Positions 60,908-64,000 of a stretch of DNA of 64,000 nt are shown in pieces (positions within the stretch are counted from its first letter, which is position 1; each line of letters begins with the position of its first letter). The notes under the pieces are model-generated. The model was not told where the DNA came from. It searched no databases and was given only the letters and a program-made list of their open reading frames with translations. Position numbers and translations under genes: made by a program. This DNA comes from Rhizobium sp. BK313 (GTDB lineage: Bacteria > Pseudomonadota > Alphaproteobacteria > Rhizobiales > Rhizobiaceae), in the NCBI RefSeq assembly GCF_014193655.1, contig NZ_JACHZQ010000004.1, forward strand, positions 434,001-498,000, written 5' to 3'.

Positions 60908-61747
60908 TCACCTTGAGTCGTCGTTTAGGAGCGCGAGGTGGAATGCCTCAGTCGGCTCGTCCGCTGGAAACATGCATTCGATGCGCAGTTCCTGAGCCGC
61001 AACGGCACGCGGCGTTCCGACGGTGGTGACCATAGAGAAATAGTTGAGAACCTTGCCATTCCTGATGAAACCAATAGGGATGACCGGCGTCGCCGACCGC
61101 GCACCCATCGCTTTGGGCGGCGTCCAGCCGGGTTCGCCGTCGTGATAGGCGAGCAAGGCTGCCAGCAATTCCTTGATCTGGTCATCGACGACGCGCCCGA
61201 CCGATTCCCGATAGACGCGCTGGATCAGGCTTTCCGCGACGGTGGGCCAATCGGCGATGAATGGCCGCATGCCTTCGGGATCGAACATCAGGTGCAGCAT
61301 GTTGCGCGGACTCTTGCGCGCCGACAGGTCGGTGAAGCAGCCAAAGAAGCGCGGCGCTGCCTTGTTGGTCATGAGCACGTTCCAATAGCGGTCCATGACC
61401 AAGGCCGGGAACGGCTCGTGCTGGTGCAGGATGCGCTCCAAGGCCTTGGTGACGCTATGCATCTCTGGACCGTCCCAGGCGCCGTCCGGATAGATCGGCG
61501 CGTAGCCGCCGGCCATTAAGAGCGTGTTGCGATCGCGCAAGGGTATGTCCAACGCTGTTGCGATGTCGATCAGCATCTGGCGGCTCGGCACACTTCGCCC
61601 GATTTCGATGAAACTGATGTGCCGCTGCGACACCCCGGTGTCGAGCGACAGGTCAAACTGGCTCTTACCGCGCAAATCGCGCCAGTGGCGCAGTAGCACG
61701 CCCAGCTCACCACCAGGCGGCATGGCGATCGAATTTTGCGTAGGCAT
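60908..61747 (-). CDS. XRE-family HTH regulator with MmyB-like ligand domain
   Basis: A 279-residue regulator: XRE/Cro HTH at about 15-75 (LGVLLRHWRDLRGKSQFDLS, GVSQRHISFIEIGRSVPSRQ) and a C-terminal MmyB-like ligand-binding domain (ALVMDRYWNVLMTNKAAPRF, NMLHLMFDPEGMRPFI). The domain pair is typical of regulators of small redox or dehydrogenase genes in Proteobacteria. The carboxymuconolactone-decarboxylase-like gene lies 95 bases upstream on the same strand and could be its target. Confidence 0.87.
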   Translation of the reverse strand: MPTQNSIAMPPGGELGVLLRHWRDLRGKSQFDLSLDTGVSQRHISFIEIGRSVPSRQMLIDIATALDIPLRDRNTLLMAGGYAPIYPDGAWDGPEMHSVTKALERILHQHEPFPALVMDRYWNVLMTNKAAPRFFGCFTDLSARKSPRNMLHLMFDPEGMRPFIADWPTVAESLIQRVYRESVGRVVDDQIKELLAALLAYHDGEPGWTPPKAMGARSATPVIPIGFIRNGKVLNYFSMVTTVGTPRAVAAQELRIECMFPADEPTEAFHLALLNDDSR

Positions 61748-61842
61748 CGCTGCTTCCTCTCAAAGGTAGGAAAAGGCGGTCCTCTCAGATCAGCGCCGCC
61801 CGCGCCACACTGTAGATTGGCGATGTGGACAATCGCAATCGA

Positions 61843-62391
61843 TCATGCCTGCCAGACGTATTGCTGCAGGAAGTCCTCTAACGGTGGCTCCGTCATGGTG
61901 CCGGCATAGTTGGTGATGGTCGAGGCCGCGACGACCGCCAGGATCTCCAGCGTCTGTTGCCGCTTGAAGCCAGCTTCGATGAAAGCCGCTAGATCCTGCT
62001 CGATCACGTGGCCGCGCGTTTCAATCAGCTTGCGCGCCAGGGTCGACAGTGCGGCAAGGCGCTGGTCCGCCGGCGCCCGGCGTGCACGGATTGCCTCGAC
62101 ATCGGCCGCCGCTACAGCTTGCTTCAGCGCCAACATGGTATGGAACGCGACTGCCCAGGCACAGGAATTTGTGACGGCGTTGGTCAACAGCAAGGTCTGG
62201 ATCTCCGCCTCTGAGAATGTACCGGCGTGAACCTGCTGAAACAACCCGATGAAGGCCTTGATCAGCTCCGGGGAGTTGGCCATCGCCCCGGCGATGTTCG
62301 GGATCAAGCCGAAAGTCTGCTGCAACTGCTCGAGCACCGGCTTCGATTTTTCCGGAGCTGAGGCAATAGATTGGATCGGATAGGATGTCAT
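61843..62391 (-). CDS. Carboxymuconolactone-decarboxylase-like (AhpD-fold) protein
   Basis: A 182-residue all-helical protein of the CMD/AhpD family. FGLIPNIAGAMANSPELIKA and TLLLTNAVTNSCAWAVAFH hold the family helix pair, but only one Cys (NSCAWAVAFH) is found where AhpD peroxidases have CxxC, so a disulfide-reductase role is doubtful. AAGGA precedes the ATG at 62391; the frame upstream is not family-like. It is likely co-regulated with the downstream XRE gene. Confidence 0.85.
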   Translation of the reverse strand: MTSYPIQSIASAPEKSKPVLEQLQQTFGLIPNIAGAMANSPELIKAFIGLFQQVHAGTFSEAEIQTLLLTNAVTNSCAWAVAFHTMLALKQAVAAADVEAIRARRAPADQRLAALSTLARKLIETRGHVIEQDLAAFIEAGFKRQQTLEILAVVAASTITNYAGTMTEPPLEDFLQQYVWQA

Positions 62392-62689
62392 GTTCGTTCC
62401 TTGCTGATATCGCACGAACGAAATTCGTCCGGGCTGCGAGGACTAAAGGCGAAGCGTCGACGCTCGCCAACTACCTGCGGGGTAGTTGGGCAGGCCCATG
62501 CCGATCACCCGCCGCGGCTGCGATGGTATTCGCGGCGATTCAATCGTTGATAACGTTGCCCATTTCGTTGTCGCGGTCGCTGTGTCGCAATGGACGGCTT
62601 TCGCCAGCGCATGCTAAAGCATTATCGCCGGCCGCTTTGCCGGTAGTGCGCATTCAGACGTCAGATTTTTCAACGGGAGATTTCATTCA

Positions 62690-63697
62690 GTGCAGTTGAG
62701 ATATGCCCTTTTTAGTATCGTTTATATATTCAGCTTCTGCACTGTCGCCGCAGTCGTCTCGGCATCGCCACAGTCATTTGATGCTGGCCGACAATCGGAC
62801 ACTCCATTGTGGCTGAGGGCCCATATCGGCGAAAGTGACGGCCAAATCGCACAACCGGTCCTGCAGAGGGCACGCGCGCTGTACATGCGAAAGGTGAGCG
62901 AAGGCAGGGTTAGCAATCCTTGCTACTTCGCAATGGACGCCACGCGTCCGAACGATTTAAGCGATGGCAAATCGGGCGGCCGCTTTTATATTGTCTGTGA
63001 AGCCACCCAAACGTTTCGTGTCATTTCGTCCGGACACGGCAGCGGTCGGGATTTGAAGGGCGTTGCTGATTTTGCCAACGGAAGAGAGTGCGCCAGGAAC
63101 TTCGGTAATGCGATGGATTCGAACCTGACGGCCGGCGGCGCCTACATGACGGACGAAACGAAAACGACTTTTAAGGGCTACTATCGCGCATCAGGGACAA
63201 AAGATGCGGCGCTGCTTCGCTCGTTTGTCCAATTTGACGGCGAAGGTGAGGCCGCAAATGCGCGGCAACGCGCCATCGGCGGGCACGCAGCCGCGGTGGT
63301 GGCGGGCGTGTGCCTGAAGAAAAATCCGGAAAGCCCCTACGCAAACCGTGCCGGATACGTTCCACTCGGAAAGCTAGTGGACTACGCCGGTGGCCGCAGT
63401 GATGGCTGCACCAGCTGGACACCATCAGACGCTGGTCAAATCATTTCCATGGTGAAGGACAACCCGACAACACTCTACATCTATCCCGAGTCAGCGGACA
63501 TCAACGCTGTCGCGAAGGCCGTGGCGAGCGGTCGTTCGCCATCGAGCGCCGGTTTGTATTGGAATGATTCCTGTTTGAAAGAAATCGGCGCTCCGAAGTT
63601 TTGGCCGAAAGAAACCCTGGAGCCGATCATTGCTCAGTACAGAAAAGATCATCCGGCGCCGCCACCGCAGCCAATACCGATTTGCCAAGTGCCGTAA
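62690..63697 (+). CDS. Secreted L,D-transpeptidase-like (murein catalytic) protein
   Basis: A 335-residue exported protein. A signal segment of about 25 residues (ALFSIVYIFSFCTVAAVV, cleavage near SASPQ) precedes SSGHGSGRDLKGVADFANG, AIGGHAAAVVAG and GGRSDGCTSWTPSDAG, the pattern of the murein L,D-transpeptidase catalytic domain family (YkuD-like, PF13645): a conserved His and the SxGCxSW catalytic Cys. It may remodel peptidoglycan cross-links in the periplasm. GTG start with GGGAGA ten bases upstream. The HGA of the family appears as GGHAA, a mild variant. The Pro-rich end (APPPQPIPICQVP) is extra. Confidence 0.75.
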   Translation: MQLRYALFSIVYIFSFCTVAAVVSASPQSFDAGRQSDTPLWLRAHIGESDGQIAQPVLQRARALYMRKVSEGRVSNPCYFAMDATRPNDLSDGKSGGRFYIVCEATQTFRVISSGHGSGRDLKGVADFANGRECARNFGNAMDSNLTAGGAYMTDETKTTFKGYYRASGTKDAALLRSFVQFDGEGEAANARQRAIGGHAAAVVAGVCLKKNPESPYANRAGYVPLGKLVDYAGGRSDGCTSWTPSDAGQIISMVKDNPTTLYIYPESADINAVAKAVASGRSPSSAGLYWNDSCLKEIGAPKFWPKETLEPIIAQYRKDHPAPPPQPIPICQVP

Positions 63698-63798
63698 GGT
63701 CTATCGCTCGGTGAGGTCTGCAAATGGGTGATCACCGCCCTTGCCCGCAAGCGTCAATTCACTGATGCGCATCTTGCGCGTCTCTCCGCCGCTGTTTC

Positions 63799-64000
63799 CT
63801 ATCTGGGGTTCAAGGCGGCGATGCGATCGAGAGCGGCCGAGAAGCCATGTAGCGACACCTGAAAGCTCAGTTCCTTGCCCGGATCAGCGATAACCTTGAG
63901 GTTTAAGCGTGAGCCCGCGCGCAACTTTGCAAGTGTCGCAGAATCGACTGGAAGCAAGGCTATGCATCCCGTCGGCAAACAGGTGCGGAAGCGCACCGCC
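63799..64000 (-). CDS. IalB-family (invasion-associated locus B) protein, partial
   Basis: The 3' end of a minus-strand gene running off the right edge. The 65 or so visible residues hold the IalB C-terminal features: FRTCLPTGCIALLPVDSATL with the paired Cys of the family disulfide, then a beta strand and SLHGFSAALDRI. IalB-like proteins are periplasmic or outer-membrane-associated in rhizobia and Bartonella. The N-terminus and start lie beyond the window. Confidence 0.8.
   Translation of the reverse strand, partial: AVRFRTCLPTGCIALLPVDSATLAKLRAGSRLNLKVIADPGKELSFQVSLHGFSAALDRIAALNPR

Noticed and set aside
1..64000. tRNA, rRNA, CRISPR array, complete insertion sequence or phage genes
   Set aside because: Read through both strands for conserved tRNA loops, direct-repeat spacing, transposase motifs and terminal inverted repeats; none found.

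Overview
The window looks like an accessory or chromid-type segment of an alphaproteobacterium of the Rhizobium/Agrobacterium/Neorhizobium group. The reasons are GC-rich codon use, long runs of solute-binding-protein ABC operons, rhizobial families (MarC, IalB, DUF1330, DUF1989 pairs, GntR/FadR, ArsR-type sugar regulators) and alpha-proteobacterial gene style (GTG/TTG starts, ATGA overlaps). I found no rRNA, tRNA, CRISPR array, phage or intact insertion sequence. Assignments rest on reading motifs by eye; no database search was run.

Layout. 1-6.5 kb: loosely packed small genes (RNase HI, a DJ-1/PfpI protein, DUF1330, small hypotheticals, MarC) separated by gene-poor DNA. 6.4-9.7 kb: a likely 4-nitrobenzoate module (nitroreductase PnbA, hydroxylaminobenzoate lyase PnbB, an HD-domain protein, a divergent LysR regulator). 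9.7-15 kb: an amino-acid-type binding protein, several alpha/beta hydrolases (one fused to a winged-helix regulator) and a VOC protein. 15.3-17.5 kb: a decaying sugar locus with a truncated ABC ATPase, an SDR, a ROK fragment and a frameshifted SDR.

17.6-30.7 kb is the most interesting part. It holds a haloacetate dehalogenase-like hydrolase, a PdxA2-type dehydrogenase, two tartrate-dehydrogenase-like enzymes, two paralogous GntR regulators, a split CHR-family transporter, an FbpABC-like importer and an MmgE/PrpD protein. Four copies of one palindrome, AAYTGTYRACARTT (one degenerate), lie 67-82 bp upstream of the genes they face. I read this as a single regulon for uptake and breakdown of an unidentified hydroxy- or halo-carboxylic acid.

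30.7-41.3 kb: a GGDEF-EAL protein, a GAF protein, then an IclR regulator and a complete branched-chain-type ABC importer co-transcribed with a nitrilase-family amidase and a metal-dependent amidohydrolase. 41.7-51.6 kb: a guanidine-use operon led by a near-consensus sigma-54 promoter and a guanidine-I riboswitch with its terminator, followed by a NitT/TauT-type importer, two DUF1989 carboxyguanidine deiminase subunits, a biotin-dependent guanidine carboxylase and allophanate hydrolase. Together these would turn guanidine into ammonia and CO2.

51.9-60.4 kb (minus strand): an ArsR-type regulator with a large C-terminal domain, a GH51 arabinofuranosidase and a five-gene peptide-type ABC importer, probably for arabino-oligosaccharides, with a candidate operator (TATATCA-N7-TGATTT) found twice. 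60.9-64 kb: an XRE regulator, a carboxymuconolactone-decarboxylase-like protein, a secreted L,D-transpeptidase-like protein and the 3' end of an IalB-family gene running off the window.
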